This document shows, in pieces, positions 4,543-5,227 of a DNA stretch of 5,227 nucleotides. The notes below the pieces were generated by a model, which did not search any database, was not told the origin of the DNA, and worked only from the letters and a program-made list of their open reading frames with translations. This stretch comes from Treponema sp. (GTDB lineage: Bacteria; Spirochaetota; Spirochaetia; Treponematales; Breznakiellaceae), in contig JAITON010000045.1 in the NCBI GenBank assembly GCA_031289935.1, forward strand, positions 1 through 5,227, in the 5' to 3' direction. Position 1 is the stretch's first letter. Each line of letters begins with the position of its first letter. Made by a program: the position numbers and the translations under genes.

Positions 4543-5227
4543 TTAGCGGCGCAAAAAGGCGTCGGGGAAACCGAGGCCGCGAACCTGCCGGAGTACGGCG
4601 CCGCTTTCTCCCTCGCTCATGGGGCCGATGAGGATGCGGTAGAGGGGAGCCTCGGCAGTACCGGAGGATTCTATCAACAAGGGATAGCTGCGGTCGATCC
4701 GGCCTAGTTCGGCCTCCACGAGTGCGGGATGACGGAAGGCGCCGAGCTGCACGTAGTATTTGCCCGGTTCCAGCGCCGTGATAACCGTTACGGAGAATCC
4801 GGGCGTCCCTAAAGACGGGGAAACAGCGGCCGGGCTCGTGGCAGCGGTCTGTTGGGTCGTTCCGGGGGAAGCTGCCCCCGGGGCCGTTACCGGCGCCGCC
4901 GGAAGGGCCGGCGGGGGCGCCGCAGGATCGGCCTGTGGCGGCCGTTCGGCGGCAGGAACCAGGGCAAGCTGGGCGGCGGCCACGCCCGTGGGGGCCGTCT
5001 GAGGGGCCGCCAGAGCGGCGGGTTGTATGGGGGCTATCTCCTGGGCCGGGATAGCGCCCGGTACCGGCGCAGAACTCCCGGTGGCAACCGGTGTGCCCGC
5101 CGAAGCGGCGCTCGCCAGAGGCGCAGCCAGCGGCGCAGCGCCCGTGGGGGCCGTCTGAGGGGCCGCTGAAGCGGCGGGTTGTATGGGGGCTATCTCCTGG
5201 GCCGGGATAGCGCCCGGTACCGGCGCA
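4543..5227 (-). CDS. SPOR-domain protein with Ala/Pro-rich tandem repeats, partial (N-terminus beyond window); possibly RlpA-like
   Basis: The frame is open from the right edge to a TAA at 4545-4543, giving 227 visible residues; the start lies outside. A GTG at 4983 exists but falls inside a repetitive linker without a ribosome binding site, so it is not taken as the start. The last 75 residues (about 4767-4546) are a SPOR domain: G-K-Y-Y-V-Q-L-G-A-F, then A-P-L-Y-R-I-L-I-G-P, a G-E-S-G-A-V-L helix and terminal D-A-F-L-R-R. SPOR domains are known to bind glycan strands lacking stem peptides at division sites, so I infer a periplasmic or envelope protein. Before it lie some 150 residues of Ala/Pro/Thr/Gln-rich low-complexity sequence with a 52-residue in-frame repeat, probably an extended linker. 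In spirochaetes such tails often belong to RlpA-type septal lytic transglycosylases, but the catalytic domain would lie outside the window. Confidence 0.88.
   Translation of the reverse strand, partial: APVPGAIPAQEIAPIQPAASAAPQTAPTGAAPLAAPLASAASAGTPVATGSSAPVPGAIPAQEIAPIQPAALAAPQTAPTGVAAAQLALVPAAERPPQADPAAPPPALPAAPVTAPGAASPGTTQQTAATSPAAVSPSLGTPGFSVTVITALEPGKYYVQLGAFRHPALVEAELGRIDRSYPLLIESSGTAEAPLYRILIGPMSEGESGAVLRQVRGLGFPDAFLRR
4983..5071. repeat. Tandem repeat copy 1 (156-base period) within the SPOR protein gene
   Basis: These 89 bases match 5139-5227 at 86 positions; the three mismatches are adjacent (5011-5013) and change one codon between Leu and Ser. The minus-strand translation contains APVPGAIPAQEIAPIQPAA followed by A-A-P-Q-T-A-P-T-G. 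The period of 156 bases is 52 codons, so the frame is kept. Bases 5072-5138 are the less repetitive rest of the unit. Confidence 0.92.
5139..5227. repeat. Tandem repeat copy 2, cut by the window edge
   Basis: This second copy of the 89-base segment is still matching copy 1 at the last base of the window, so the repeat, and perhaps more units, continues beyond the edge. Confidence 0.9.

Noticed and set aside
4852..5169. A plus-strand Arg/Gly-rich frame opposite the SPOR gene.
   Set aside because: It is the complement of the Ala/Pro repeat linker and has no independent support.
4983..5227. The direct repeats considered as a CRISPR array or mobile-element ends.
   Set aside because: The unit is 156 bases, in frame and coding (52 residues); there are no short repeats with unique spacers and no transposase.

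Overview
The window most resembles a spirochaete of the Treponema group, possibly the gut-associated (termite-type) treponemes. Three things suggest this: a DUF4912 gene directly upstream of a GH57 glucan-branching-type gene, a SPOR protein ending in a 'DAFLRR' tail, and a lipoprotein carrying a W...GTF..GTVY.A.VTL.A...YTF module that I remember from treponeme surface proteins. This placement is from memory, not from a search. Most genes are clearly GC-rich; the lipoprotein gene at the left edge and its upstream gap are visibly richer in A/T.

Layout. The left half is read on the minus strand. From right to left it holds a DUF4912 protein (3082-2480), a GH57 branching-enzyme-like protein that starts inside the end of the DUF4912 gene at a GTG (2487-916), a 92-base AT-rich gap with a candidate promoter, and a putative lipoprotein that runs off the left edge (823-1). 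A 121-base divergent region (3083-3203) separates this block from two plus-strand genes: a pentapeptide-repeat protein with a Cys/His N-terminal knuckle (3204-3794) and a metallo-beta-lactamase-fold hydrolase (3794-4468) that share one base. A 74-base convergent gap follows. The last gene is a minus-strand SPOR-domain protein with Ala/Pro-rich tandem repeats (4543 to the right edge), probably an envelope or division-site peptidoglycan-binding protein. No stretch longer than about 120 bases lacks a gene.

How the parts may work together. DUF4912 and GH57 are almost certainly co-translated and probably act in alpha-glucan (glycogen) metabolism, but the GH57 protein has an altered acid/base signature and an altered active-site loop. 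The pentapeptide and hydrolase genes form a second tightly coupled pair, and the hydrolase has Asn where the family metal ligand is Asp. Both divergent genes have -10-like elements so close to their ATGs that leaderless transcripts are plausible. I see no mobile element, CRISPR array, rRNA or tRNA, and no obvious new defence-type system. The points worth a second look are the two altered active sites, the coupled pairs, the paired leaderless-type starts and the near-identical repeats in the SPOR protein.
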